DNA of 64,000 bases from the NCBI RefSeq assembly GCF_029962835.1, contig NC_080577.1, positions 3,038,001 through 3,102,000 on the forward strand. Direction: 5' to 3'. The notes beneath the pieces are model-generated. The model saw nothing but the letters and a program-made list of their open reading frames with translations. It had not been told where the DNA came from and did not search any database. Both the position numbers and the translations under genes were made by a program. The DNA comes from Magnolia sinica. Its lineage: Eukaryota > Streptophyta > Magnoliopsida > Magnoliales > Magnoliaceae. Shown in pieces: positions 12,490 through 24,374 of the stretch. Position 1 is the first letter of the stretch. Each line of letters begins with the position of its first letter.

Positions 12490-13280
12490 ATGAAATTAAA
12501 GCAGAAATTCCAAAATTTCATGGTCGTTGGAGACGATTTCATCGATTGGCCAAGCATGGCAGAACAATGTTTGAATACAAGGAAATCGTAGATAATTGGA
12601 AGGTTAAATTAGTAGCAACAAAGTTCTCTAGTCACACGTTAGCATAATGAGACAATCTCCAAGCCAAATGAATCCACCAAGGTAAGGAGAAAATAAATTC
12701 TTGAAAAAAGATGAAAAAGAAATTAATGAGGATGTTTCTACCTGCAATTTATGCTCGTGACCTCTATCAAAGATATCACGATTTATGTCAAGGAATAAAT
12801 TGGTGAATGAATACACTGAGGAATTCCATGCCTTAACATTAGGAGCAGAATTCCATGAGCATGAAGACCAAAAAGTTTTAAGATATATTAATGGTCTTAA
12901 CCCGAGCATAAGAAATCAATTAGCTTTTAAAGATGTATTCAAGATGTCCGATGCATACATACTTACATTAAAAGCCGAAAAGATAATTGAGGACTTGGGA
13001 GATGATTTGCCCCACAAGGACTGTCATCATTGATATGGTAGCATGCTAACTTCCCACGTAAGGTGACCACAGGGCCTCCCATGGGTCAAAGAACGATGGT
13101 CCTACGTCCAACAATGAAGCCAAATCCCAACATAGGAGGAGATGGCTATGGACGAGAGGCTAGTGCAACGCGAATAGGCAAAATAGCACTCCTTTTACAA
13201 GCTTCGAGTACGGGCAGCCAGGAATTCGTTATTTTCAATATCTTGAACATCAATCCACATTAAAGTGAATTTGGCCGAGG
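12490..13280 (+). pseudogene. Ty3/gypsy gag remnant
   Basis: Gag is the capsid protein of the retrotransposon. The remnant is spread over shifting frames. DNWKVKLVATKFSSHTLA, then DNLQAK and KKMKKKLMRMFLPA, leads into the longest open stretch (12785-13033), which carries NEYTEEFHALTLGAEFHEH and VLRYINGLNPSIRNQL. These are hallmarks of the Retrotrans_gag domain. Internal stops occur at the expected WW and R positions. The zinc-knuckle region is unrecognisable apart from a final VNLAE. It is followed by a MITE, a pre-protease linker, plastid DNA, and protease and RT-region remnants in the same orientation. Clearly inactive. Confidence 0.8.
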
Positions 13281-13332
13281 AATGAGGATATGTTGAAGAC
13301 AGTCCTAACCATATAAAAGCTGAGGAGACTAA

Positions 13333-13500
13333 GGGGACATTTGGATTGTAAGTTACTTTAGATAAGCTACTTATGCCACTAGTAGCTTATCTTGGTTTCT
13401 ACTTATTTAAGTTTAATAACCAAACTAACTTAAGAAAAGTAACTTATTGACTTGCATAAGCTAAAAGAAGTTACTTATTTGGCAGTATCCAAATGGGCCC
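13333..13500. mobile_element. Tourist/PIF-Harbinger MITE, family J, TSD TAA
   Basis: 168 bp. The ends GGGGACATTTGGATTG and CAGTATCCAAATGGGCCC are inverted, with subterminal AGTTACTTTAGATAAGC against AAGAAGTTACTTATTTGG. TAA lies on each side (13330-13332 and 13501-13503), the standard 3-bp duplication of this superfamily. It inserted between the gag and protease remnants of the gypsy element. Confidence 0.8.
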
Positions 13501-13503
13501 TAA

Positions 13504-13615
13504 ATATGAAGAACATGCATATAAGGTATGTAGCGTGTGCTAGGGAAGATGTAATAGATGTGCATGGTGATAAGGCTGAGTCATTGGTTATCCAACGGCC
13601 TATGCTATCAACACC
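13504..13615 (+). pseudogene. Gypsy gag-pol linker remnant
   Basis: One frame reads GDKAESLVIQRPMLSTP, which matches the ESLVIQR motif found just before the protease in many plant gypsy polyproteins. It ends where the plastid-derived sequence starts. Confidence 0.55.
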
Positions 13616-13672
13616 TCCACAATTGAAGGAAAAAATCTGCAGCGCATAGCTCAAATCATTGGTCCAGTACTA
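13616..13672 (+). pseudogene. atpB: Plastid atpB fragment (nuclear plastid DNA)
   Basis: This 57-bp stretch translates to STIEGKNLQRIAQIIGPVL. The N-terminal part of the plastid ATP synthase beta subunit reads STLEKKNLGRIAQIIGPVL, so nearly every residue agrees. It covers only about codons 16-34 and cannot be functional. It is separated by about 13 bp from a 16S rRNA fragment, although atpB and rrn16 are far apart in the plastid genome. That points to joined fragments inserted together, or to two insertions. The match is from memory; a nucleotide alignment would settle it. Confidence 0.65.
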
Positions 13673-13685
13673 AAAAGGGGCCGTT

Positions 13686-13811
13686 GATTGGAATGAAGTC
13701 GTAACAAGGTAGCTGTACTAGAAGGTGCGGCTGGATCACCTCCTTTTCAGGGAGAGTTAATGTTTTGGTTTGACATAGTTTCATACCAAAAAGAAGTGAG
13801 CTACATCTGCC
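13686..13811 (+). pseudogene. rrn16: Plastid 16S rRNA 3' end and spacer fragment (nuclear plastid DNA)
   Basis: It contains the near-universal 3' end of small-subunit rRNA: GAAGTCGTAACAAGGTAGC, then GAAGGTGCGGCTGGATCACC and TCCTTT, including the anti-Shine-Dalgarno core CCTCC. It continues into the plastid rrn16-trnI spacer (TTCAGGGAGAG, TTTTGGTTTGACA, AAAAAGAAGTGAGCTAC). Compared with the usual plastid sequence it shows C-to-T and G-to-A changes and about a 12-bp loss in the spacer, consistent with decay in a methylated nuclear setting. Only the last 60 or so bases of the rRNA are present. Confidence 0.85.
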
Positions 13812-13929
13812 CGCGCATGTGTAGGCTTAGCCTTTTCTTTGAAGCTGAAAAACGTATGTGCGCAAAAACGGCTTCAAAATGTAAGTGCACTCAGGTGATT
13901 GACGAGGGGTGATGGTCATGATACGATAT

Positions 13930-14215
13930 CTTCCACACGACTTGAACTTTTGATGGGAAGATATGCACAATTTTAGTAGATAGAAAGAGTAATGACAATA
14001 TTATCCCACAAGAAATTGTGAGTAAATGAAACTCAAAGAAGATAAGCATCCACATCCATGCTAAAGTCATTGGTTCAAGAAAGAGGAAGAAGTTTTTTGT
14101 TAACTCCAAGTGCTTAGTTTCCTTCTCTATTTGGTTTAAGTATAACAATGAAGTGCGGTGTGCCATGATCCCATAGATGCATGGCACATTTTGTTGGGAT
14201 GACAGTGGTTGTGGG
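13930..14215 (+). pseudogene. Ty3/gypsy protease remnant
   Basis: The frames read DGKICTILVDRKSND, then NIIPQEIVSK, KCLVSFSIWFKYNNEVRC and MIP-MHGTFCWD. This matches the aspartic-protease region of plant gypsy Pol, in which the usual pattern is VxDxGSxxN..., CLVxFSIGxKYxDEVxC and VVPMDACHILLG. The catalytic Asp-Ser/Thr-Gly motif has become DRK and there are stops. Inactive. Confidence 0.65.
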
Positions 14216-14379
14216 ACCGAAATATGGTACATTTAACTCAGACTAACAATTATTCCTTCATCAAGCGTGTCAATATCACATTGCACCATTGTTCAAAAAT
14301 ATATATATATCACATTGCACCAAATGAAACATCTTCCAATGCCCAAATCTGATAAAACAGGGTAAAAAATTGCTCAATG

Positions 14380-14640
14380 CATAATGTTTGAAGAAGAAAG
14401 TAAGGCATCCGACATCATTTATGTCTTGGTTGCTAAAGAAGAAGCAAAATAATCAGATGTTCTAGCTCCTACGCAGAAGCTCCTTAATGAATATCAAAAC
14501 TTGGTGCCAGTAGAATTGCAAGCTGGACTTCCTCTTATGAGGAACATTCAGAACCATATTGACTTTGCTCTAAGTTTGAACATGCCAAATCTTGCACATT
14601 ACTGAATGAGACTAACCAAACAAGCTGAACTCCCATACCA
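14380..14640 (+). pseudogene. Ty3/gypsy Pol remnant, start of reverse-transcriptase region
   Basis: A frame reads LLNEYQNLVPVELQAGLP, then PLMRNIQNHIDFALSLNMPN and LAHY-MRLTKQ. This matches the conserved stretch just before the gypsy RT domain (ELPxGLPPMRDIQHHIDLVPG..LPNxPxYRMSPKE), with a stop where R is expected. The catalytic RT motifs are not seen downstream, so the element is 3'-truncated. Confidence 0.7.
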
Positions 14641-15521
14641 AGCCATGCGGGTTTTCATTCATTTTTTAAGGAATCCATGGGTAAGCAGATAGGCTAAAGA
14701 AGAATGGAATGCGGTTGCTTATGTCAGTAGAGAGGCCGGTGAAGTCATAGATACCACAGCTAAGGAGAGTGTTGTGAGATCTTGCCCAAACATTGATAGT
14801 ATTGAAATACAACCCAGGATCCTCAACCTAATGATATGCATAGTAGATTTAGCTTTTCAGTTTGTACAGGCGGGGCCCCTGGTGTAGTGATCCAGACATC
14901 AATATCTGCTAAGACCCACCTCAGATGGTGCTCTGAAAATCTCCAAAATAGGAAGATCCTAGGCACCAACCTTGAGCCTTTTTTTTTCAGTTCAATGTGA
15001 AACATTGCTGTATTTCTCTTCTTAACCATCTATTTGCAAGCCACAGATCAAAAGGCAAGGATCTTCTAATTTGGGAGACTTTTGAGGAATAGCTGATCTT
15101 CAATCCATGGACGGGCCCAACAGAGTAATGATTTGTACCAATGAACCACGACCCAACTTGAATAAAGAAGACATCAAGGTATATCCTCAAGGATAAATCA
15201 AGATATTCTCACATTCTTTTCATATTCTTGTGTTCTTGTTGCAACTTGATAATAATTTCTCATGTGAAACAACATGTCCTCATCTACTGGACTAAAAAAG
15301 TACGAAGGGAATTTCCATGGATCATAAATCAGTCGCCGGCTGTTTCAAGAGAGTCATTTAAATTACAGTTCAGCCATTTCTTTCGGTTGGTCATAAACTC
15401 TGTTGGAAATCAAAAAATTGAAACAAAATAAAATTGTTTGCTTCATTAAAATCTGCTACAACATTAGACAACAGTTTGATGAAATTGCACAAAAAGGAGG
15501 AAAAGGGTAGTGAACAACTAA
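14641..15521. other. No intact gene; 3' flank of the RNF113-like pseudogene
   Basis: A 65-codon frame at about 14693-14888 looks somewhat protein-like (EEWNAVAYVSREAGEVID) but matches nothing I recognise. The last few hundred bases would be the 3' untranslated region of the minus-strand gene that ends at 15522. Confidence 0.4.
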
Positions 15522-15623
15522 CTATTTTTGCTCTGCCATTTTTTTACAGATCTCATGAGCTGTGTTGAAGATCCCAAGGGTCGGCTTATTGCACACGTAG
15601 CATTTCGTGTTCTTTGAATGGTG
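15522..15623 (-). pseudogene. RNF113-like last exon (RING second half and C terminus)
   Basis: The exon encodes [20 protein letters not shown], then [13 protein letters not shown] and a TAG stop. It supplies the last Cys pair of the RING (CYVC) and the family's conserved C terminus. It is preceded by a good acceptor (TTGTTTCCCAG). It continues in phase from CEHCALK at the end of exon 2, 7198 bp away. Confidence 0.88.
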
Positions 15624-16396
15624 CTGGGAAACAAGGTAATAAAATTCAAGTTTCATACTTTTGATCAGCAAAAAACAAAAGGAAAATGAAAACTTTGGTA
15701 GGCTAAAAAGGAATTCATAAACAACATAATAATATGAAAGCATCAAATGTAACATAAACTCAAGGATAGAGAAGAAATTCCATCCAAATAAAAGCAACAA
15801 GATTGCAGATCAAAGGATAAATGTTGAGCAGGCATCACATTTCATATGAGCTCAATGTTGTCTTTTCATTTGAATACTATATAGCTTAGTATTATAGGGA
15901 AATGCAGTAACATTCAAAATGATAAGAAAAGTATTTCATAGAAATTAACTCGTTTGACACATGGGCAATTTGGTGTTGGACTATAACTGAATAATTCTTT
16001 CATGGTCCATGGAGAGTTTTTCCACAGCGCAGATCGTTTGTCTGGGAACATAATTATCATGATGAATCAAGACAAGATATTAATGTTACAAGGGTAATTT
16101 TCCTAGGATTGGTTGATTGAAGTTAATCTATCAAGAGATTCTCTAAATAATGCATACAGGAGAGGTGTTCTTTTAGTAGCACCTTTTGTGATGAAGCAAG
16201 TAAGAAAGACTTGTTGAATATAACATATATATGGGTCTTCAAGAGGCTTTATCATTGCGATACTTAACTGGGGGAAGGGCTTTGAGAGATTTCCATTGAA
16301 TTCAAAGAATTTCTCCTCATCTCCTCCGACTTGTGAACTTCAAAAATTCCAAGCTTTCATTTTTAGCTTCTTATTTGGGTTGAAGTTAAAAACTAA

Positions 16397-17047
16397 GGGC
16401 CTGTTTGGGAGGGTGGATTTCAAACCCCCTGGATTCGGAACCCCCTGGATTTGAAATCATCTTGTTGTGTTTGGCACCCTAGATTGAGAATCAACTTTAA
16501 TCCAAAAGTAGCTATTCATAGTATATTTGCAGGGGTATGAATTTAATTACTAAATCAACTTTAATATCTCTAGTTAGTGAACTTATGTAATTTTTGACAC
16601 AATGGTTGTAATAAGCCCGCTGAAATATATACTTTGCCAAAAAATGATGAAATTCCAAGTCTCGGATGAGCCACAAGCACAAGATCACGTCTGAGTGACT
16701 AACCAACAATTTTTAACCGTTGATTTACATGGGCAATATTTGGATGGTGCTGATCATCATATTAAAGTAATTATAGTGATGCAATTGATAATCTAATTAT
16801 TTTAGGATATCATTAGTGGGTCATGTGTCCAATAGATTAATAGTCTAGTGATACACATGTTACCCATGCAACTATGGGAATGATTTTAGATGTAATCCGA
16901 GGTCTCACCCTGGATTTCAAACCGCCTGATTGAGGGGATTTGAAACCCCCTGTATTTGAAACCCCCAGTTACTTTATGGTGCCAAACAACACAGGGGATT
17001 TGAAATCCCCTCAAATCCCCCCAGATCCATGGTGCCAAACGACCCCC
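16397..17047. mobile_element. MITE with GGGCCTGTTTGGG ends, about 651 bp
   Basis: The left end GGGCCTGTTTGGGAGGGTGG, followed by repeats of CCCCCTGGATTTGAAA, is mirrored on the right by TTTGAAATCCCC..CAGATCCATGG and TGCCAAACGACCCCC. The interior has no reading frame of note. A TAA precedes the left end, but the matching copy on the right is not clear. Confidence 0.6.
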
Positions 17048-17380
17048 AAGAGAATTCAACTCCACTTGATTGGTGGACTCCATGAACGACCTGAAACAAT
17101 TTGGGGGCAATCAAGGAATAGGACAGATGTACTGGTTTACACCACAGTTTTATAACGTCAGCGAATCTGGATTTGAGTTTCAACAATTTCAGTACATATT
17201 AAGCTTTTTTGTCTAAATACTCGATACAGTATTCCTGCCGATCAAGAAGAGTCTCTGAAGTCTTGTATTGTTTATTTGAACAGATAGTTGAAGTGGATTC
17301 TCAGAAGAAAAGATGGATTATGGGACTGTGTGACTTGAACTATTGATGTGGTGTAGAAGAGTTAGATTACACAAACATGG

Positions 17381-17392
17381 TACCAGAGCCTC
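17381..17392 (+). other. Copia-type primer-binding-site-like motif
   Basis: GGTACCAGAGCC after ACAAACAT resembles the tRNA-Met PBS of copia elements. The 600 bp downstream end in a segment (17820-17985) that looks LTR-like, with AATGAAATACATACAACATTC. The flanks do not match each other, so this is at most a fragment of an old element. Confidence 0.3.
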
Positions 17393-18893
17393 GTCCCTGA
17401 TCTGGACCATTGATCCAGTGTCCTCCTCGTTTCCGATCATCGGGCCCAATATTCTTGCCTGATCTACATCGTCCTGAACTCATCACCTTTAGTTAGATCT
17501 CAACCGTTTCTGCTTCCAATCCCATATTTGCCTCTGCTGCAACCCGATCCAAGTATATGTGTTGCAACCACAGCAACAACTCGATGCTACTCCCTATGAC
17601 AGCCCATTGTCTTTTCTGATCAAAACGCTAGCCATTCCTGTGACTAGAATCCACCCAACATTTATCAGTTTTGTCACCTCAGTTGTCACCATCCACAGCA
17701 TATTCCCAAGCCCCACCATTCTCACAGCACCAAATCTGCTTCCATGCTTCTCCAAATCCCCCATCACCAACACCACCAAAGTCCGATTTGAAGAACCCAT
17801 CAGCGTCTCCACATGGATATGTGCGTATAGTATAGTTGTGCATATTGTACATGCTATGGATAGCTATATGGATGGATACATGAATAAATGCTAAGAGTTC
17901 CTACACATCTCTACAGATCTCCCACCTCTTCATTGTATCCCTGTCTTCTCAATGAAATACATACAACATTCTCCGAAACCTAGTCTCTAAAAGTAATCAT
18001 TGTCAGATTAGATGTGATATAGATCAGGACCTTGGGATCTTGATGATCAAAAGCAATTAGGAAATCCACAGGATAATAATGGGATGCAAAAGTAACAAGA
18101 ATGAACGAATGAAATCAAATAGCAACTCATGATAGATTGATAGTCTAAAACCCCAAAAAGAACATGTTTTATTCCATTAATTGAATCATCAACACTTCTA
18201 TGTTCCTCTTTTATGGATAAAGATCAATTTTATTGGAACCAAGCAGCGAATTGCATGAACCCAAAGAAACATCAAGGAGAGGGCATGATTTTCACCAAGA
18301 GCTAATCTTGTAAACCCTTGCTTGGCCCAAAAGAATCCGAGAAGCTGTTTACCTCTCTAGTGATATGTAAATGAAATGTTTAAACTAGATGGGAGGTCTC
18401 AGACTTCATTGAAGATGTAGGACCACCTCCAGCACTCAAAAGTACTCCTTTGTTGTGCATTGAATGACACTTCTCAAATCCCTCAACAGCAATCTAGTGG
18501 GAAAATAAAAGAAAATGGATAACTTTTCCCATTATGGGACGTCTCACCATATTTGGATAGTAACGGAAATAGTGTTTCAAAGAGCAAACATTACAAGCCA
18601 TCATTACCCAAACACCATAATTCTCATGCACAAGAAATGAGGTGACTATTGTGAGAGCTTATGAAATTTCTACTTGTTAACCAGACAAGATCATCATAAG
18701 TGGAATAACGGAAATCCATGTTTCAATGGTGCTAATGAAAATCTTGGGAAATCATTATTGGGATAGTCAATTACATTTTTATTTTATTTTCCTTTCTTCT
18801 CCATCTATCCATGCAAGCCCCAAGAATTCTACCCAAAGAATTCCATGCAAGCCCCTATCTTGAGTTAAATCTGCAAGAATTCTTAGTCTCTTA

Positions 18894-19030
18894 GGACCCG
18901 TTTGGATACTACCAAATGAATAGCTTTTTAAACTTATGTAAGTTAATAAGTTACTTTTCTTAAATAAGCTAGTTTGGTTATTAAACATATATAAGTAGCT
19001 TTTTAGAGAAGTAACTTATTTTTATTAGTT
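18894..19030. repeat. Family J MITE, right side missing
   Basis: TTA precedes the terminus GGACCCGTTTGGATACTACC. Then comes the AAGTTACTTTTCTTAAATAAGC core seen in the other family J copies. The opposite terminus is absent. Confidence 0.5.
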
Positions 19031-19179
19031 ATTTTCTATTGCTTTTCAACTTCCAAAAGTAATTTATTTCCTTCATTTTCATTGGTGAGACAACAACTTA
19101 CAAAATTATTTAAGGGAATATGCTCTCTTTGGCCATGAACCCCTTCTAAGTTCATGAGATTGGAAAATTATCCAATGAA

Positions 19180-20285
19180 CGGGCAAATGATCTAGTGGGC
19201 CCCACATTATGATGGCTCATATAGAGGTGGCCCCACATGATGGACAATCCCCTAATAATGAATGGCCCACATCTAAGGCGAGCCCCACGTGATGGGCAAC
19301 CCACAACAAAGGTGTGGGCCACATGACGAGCAACCCACATCAAAGGAGGTCTCCACATGATGGACAATTAATAATAGTGGGCCCCAAATGATGGACAGTC
19401 CACATCAAAGATTGGCATAGGACGCGGATTTCCTATGAAAGCCTTTCGCAAAAAGTTCCTGCGCTAGAAACCAAGGTGGGGCCCACTGTGATGTTTGTGA
19501 GAAATCCATACCGTCCATCCATTTTACCATATGAGACCAAAAGTGAGTAGGATCCAAGACTCAAGTTGTTTGTACTAAAGGAAAATGTGGTTAGGGAAAT
19601 TCCTACCATTGAAACCTTCCTGGGGTCGATAGTGATGTTTACATGACATCCATACCGTTCATAATGTCATTCCTACTAGGATGAACTGAAAACACAAATA
19701 TTAGCATGATTCAATACTTCTGTGGCCCCACGAATATTTCAACTGTGGACGTTCAATCCTCACGTTTTTGGCTCACTTGAGTATTGGATCCCGCTCATTT
19801 TTAGCCTAATGTCCTAAAATGAAATCACAAAATGGATGGACGGAGTGGATTTTTCACAAACATCACAGTGGGCCCCACCTAGGTTCCCAGCATAAGAACT
19901 TCCTACGAAAGGCTTCCGCAAGAAATCCGCGTCTGTCTACATAGTGATCAATGGCCCATTTCCAAGGCGAGTTCTGCATGATGGACGGCTCACATTAAAG
20001 GTGGGTCCACATGATGCACAGTCTACATCAAAGGTGGGCTCCACATGATGGGCAGTGGATATTGAAGATGGGCCCACATGATGGTGGGCCCCATGTGATG
20101 GATGACTAACATCAAAGGTGGGCCTACCTAATGAACTGTGCACATTAAAGGTCGGCCCCTTACGATGAATGGCCTGCAACCAAGGTGGGCCCTGCATGAT
20201 AGACGGCCCACATCAAAGGTGGGGCGCATGCATTGAATGATCCACATCAAAGGTTGGCCCCACATGATGGACGGTGGATGTGAGG
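19180..20285. repeat. Degenerate 36-40-bp minisatellite, split by a MITE
   Basis: Imperfect units of the type GGTGGGCCCCACATGATGGA followed by CGGCCCACATCAAA repeat across 19180-19420 and resume at 19945-20285. The family C MITE (19421-19933) sits in the middle. Units are diverged and the period is uneven. Confidence 0.6.
19421..19933. mobile_element. MITE, family C (GACGCGGATTTC ends)
   Basis: 513 bp. The left end GACGCGGATTTCCTATGAAAG mirrors the right end CTTCCGCAAGAAATCCGCGTC. Next inside, AAGTTCCTGCGCTAG and AGGTGGGGCCCACTGTGATG mirror CATCACAGTGGGCCCCACCT and AGAACTTCC. Partial copies lie at 46363-46680 and 54042-54530. No coding capacity. No clear target duplication. Confidence 0.75.
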
Positions 20286-20324
20286 GGGATCAAGCAGACT
20301 TTCTGAATAGTTACTAATGATGTT

Positions 20325-20459
20325 GGAAACCAAATATGCTTTTCTATTATTTGGATGATAAGTATGTTGTTTACCAAACATACTTATCTGCTGATTAAGT
20401 AGAAACCAAGATAAGTTACTTATGGCTTATCTAAAGTAACTTACAATCGAAACGCCCGC
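20325..20459. repeat. Family J MITE fragment
   Basis: Carries the AAGTAGAAACCAAGATAAG and TAAAGTAACTTACAATCGAA motifs of family J. The ends are eroded. Confidence 0.45.
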
Positions 20460-22623
20460 TCAACGCCTTCAATCCACCATAAAACAGCTCACCATCCAGC
20501 CGGGCTAGAGTAGGTCTTCTGGATTACACTGTTATCATCTCTAATAACACCCTTGATTCCACTAGGTCCCAATATACCCACTATTGAGCCATTAAAATTG
20601 AGCTCCCAACACTAGTAGGATGAAACACGCACCTTGATCCAACCTTTTTATTACTGAGTTCAGTATCAATCATCGCCGCACTCTCCATTTAAATCTGTGA
20701 CTGTAACAGCCTGAAATTCCTCACTAGAGCCCATTTGATCATGGAAATCAGATTCTACAATAATAACATACATCGGCATTTCCACGTTATTAAATATTCT
20801 CTCCTTTCTTTCATTCCACATGCCTCAAAATATCGCAAAAGAGACTAACCTCTGAAGTATTGTTCCCCTTTATTTGCAAAGACAGTGATGCAGGACACAT
20901 GCATGTGACTAGATAATTAAGCGAGATCAATCAGCAACTCAATCTAAATAATCAAAATCCACAAACTATGCTAAATCATCAAATATATCAAGAATCAAAC
21001 ATGCAACTATGAGAGGTTCGGGCTGCATATATCAAACTACGCAATGCATGACCATTAAATATTAAAAGATGGGATCTTATGGATGTAGGAACATCCAAGT
21101 AGCATAAGAATTAATTTAATTTCAAAAGGGGCAAACTAATACTACCTAGGGTAAGTTCAATTAGGGTTTAGGCCAAGCTTAGATATTTGGGGATCTAGGG
21201 TTTATGTTAGAATTAAAGTATGGGATTCAAGGGGGGTTTTGATGTGGAACCAAGAAGGAATCGAAGGGACAAAGGGTGGGTCATACGGCCAGCTATAGGG
21301 GTTCACATGCGTGGTCATACGGTCACACATGTGTGTTATTCTAGCTAAGGTTTGGGGTTTCAAGGGTTGGGTTTGTACGGGAGGATGTAAAGAGGACGAA
21401 AGGAATGGCTTTTGGTAGGTTTTGCGAAAAGGAGAAGAAGAAAAGGTGAAAACTTGAAAGAAATACTTCTTTGAAGGAAAAAAAGGAAAAATACGGAAGA
21501 TAAGTGGAAGACATGCACCTCTGTCGAATAGGAATGGCCTTTTACCAATCCTAATCTCCAAATCACATGGAGAATCCTTCAAATTACATGACGAAAGAAA
21601 AGAAACTTTGAATTTTTTTAGAAGCAATAGCATGGAGAGAGCTCCGCACGCTGCCGCCCTTATAAATTCGTTTTTACAAAAAGTCACTCTCAAGAAAGAT
21701 TTCTTTTAAAAAACACCCTAATATCTAAAATATGTTCTTTAATGCATAAAACAAAATAAAAACTGCAAAATAAACTAAATCCTTATAAAGTAAGAAATAA
21801 AAACTAAGACACCTAAGTCCTAGAGTGTCCACAATCAAGGCGGGCCACGATCAAAAGTGAGTAAATAACCTGATACGTGCGATCTAACGGTCCGATCAAC
21901 GCGTGCACTTGATCCAACAGTCCGAAACTCCACAATACGCAACCCACGTGCATCTTCCCAGTGTGGGGTCTTCAAAGATGCACAAACCATGCACGTAAGG
22001 CCTTCTACGATGGCTAGGGATAGGATCTAGACCCCACGAGCCCCATGTAACACTTGTCTAGCCGCAAAGAAGGCTGCATCGTTATCCTCCTCCGCCGGTA
22101 CACTTTGAACGGTCAGATGTCCTCATTAGACAACCTACCTAACTTTTGAATATCCTGTCAACGGAATTTTGGAAATTCTCTGAACTCATAAAAGGCTAAT
22201 GAGGTGAAATCTAAACATCTGCAGGACGTTGCATCAAATAAAAAGATGGCACCAGTTTCCTCAAACCTCTTGTACATAAAGCATGTCATGCAATCAATGT
22301 TCAAAACTAGCCCAAAGGATTAACCATTGTCTTTGTTGTGAAAGTCCCTTAGATACTCCTAAACTAACCCTAAGACCACTTCAAATCCATGCCATGGTTG
22401 GGTTGCAATTTCAGCCCAAAGAAAATCCCTTTCCTCAAATCACTTGAGAACTAAGAAAACAATTAGTTTGAATGGCGTGAAATTGAAAGTCTGTGCAGCA
22501 TAAAGCAGTAACTGAAACAAATCCATGACAAGAATTCTGTGAGTATTAATTATTTCTCATTAGCTGCCCAACATCATAAATTCACATATAAGTTAAAATG
22601 CAGCCGCTATATTTGTATGCTCA

Positions 22624-23220
<597 letters not shown>

Positions 23221-23805
23221 TCAGAAGCCAGCTTTGTAATCAGTGTACCCATGGATCCCTTTATACACCTTCACGTCATCAACGCCTTTCTTTTTTCACT
23301 TCAAAGCATGCACCGCCTGCTTTAGGATCGCACGGGCATCTTTCGAAAATTCAGTCTCTGTTTCTAAGGTTGCTGTCGCTCGGCTGTCATGGTGGACTTG
23401 GATTTCCTTGGATGATTCAAAATGGAAAAGTGGAGTGTCTTTTGATTCTTCAGCATTGGATTCAGCGGATTCTGTTGCTCTCTTTGACGATCCAACAGTT
23501 GAGAAATGGAGCTTGTTATTGAGTCTCGGGGGCATTTTTGGCTTGTGGATGAAAGGAGATATTGGACTTTTCTTGATCACCGTCTTCAGTGTCAACATCG
23601 GTGTCAATCGTCCGTTTTTGGATGTTCTTGTTCTTGGATGGTTTGCAGAAGAAATTGCAAACTGAAATGGAGAGAAAATGACAAAAAGAAAAAAAAAAAT
23701 TGTAGTTATTGGATTTTGAATGGCAAAAGGGAAAGAGGTCAGATGTTGGAAAAGAAGCAGGAATTTACCTTGTTCGGAGGATTGGGGTTCCTCGGAATCC
23801 ACCAT

Positions 23806-24157
23806 GTGTGCTTGCAAATGGATGTGCAAGACTCCACAAGCGTGTGGGTTTAGCAAATTCCTCAACAGAAACAATCTCTTCACAAATTCCAACCCCTTTT
23901 TCTAATTACTACTCTTCCCTTCTTTGAAAATCATAATAATGGCAGAAATCTATTAAACAAAAAAGGAAATATTTCAATCCAAATCATGAAAAATTACGAT
24001 TACAAAAAAAAAAAGATTCAACAGAGATTCAGCTCGAAATCGATCTGGGGAAGCAAATCAACGAGAGGGAAATTACCTGCCTTCGGTGAAATCGAGGGAA
24101 GATTGGGCAAGAACGAGATCTCTCCAGGGCGTTTCTTGAAGGAAATAGAGCTCGTTA
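23806..24157 (-). other. Probable 5' leader and promoter side of the RNF113-like gene
   Basis: On the minus strand a candidate leader exon ends TTCACCGAAGGCAG/GTAATTTCC at about 24078, followed by a potential leader intron up to the ATG at 23805. This is a splice-site reading only, with no coding evidence. The 198-codon frame at 23296-23892 merely reads through intron 1. Confidence 0.35.
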
Positions 24158-24230
24158 GGGGCCGTTTTGATGCCTATAACTTCTGTAAGTGCACCTACCT
24201 GCTCAGAAAAATAGAATTTCATCCAACTCC
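24158..24230. repeat. MITE fragment, family K
   Basis: The sequence GGGGCCGTTTTGATGCCTA followed by AAGTGCACCTACCTGCT looks like one end of a short TIR element. The same AAGTGCACCTACCTGCT appears at 46049. The opposite end is not visible. Confidence 0.35.
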
Positions 24231-24374
24231 CATACAGAACACAGCACATATTATGAGTTGCTGCAGCCAGCAGATGAAATAACAACCTAAATCAAAGTTG
24301 TTTGGACAAAGAAAATGATAACTTCTTCCAACACAAATTCGCAAACTTGTGATTAAAGATTCAGAAAATTCTAT

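Noticed and set aside
14693-14888. 65-codon plus-strand stretch that looks protein-like
   Set aside because: Not recognisable as any family, short, and next to retroelement remnants. Kept only as a note.
21202-21693. 163-aa minus-strand open frame inside the intron
   Set aside because: Biased composition rich in F, S, P and L, with no domain, no splice context and no homology I recognise.
23296-23892. 198-aa minus-strand frame as a gene
   Set aside because: It reads 5' flank, exon 1, intron 1 and exon 2 in a mixed frame. The family frame at [13 protein letters not shown] is a different one.
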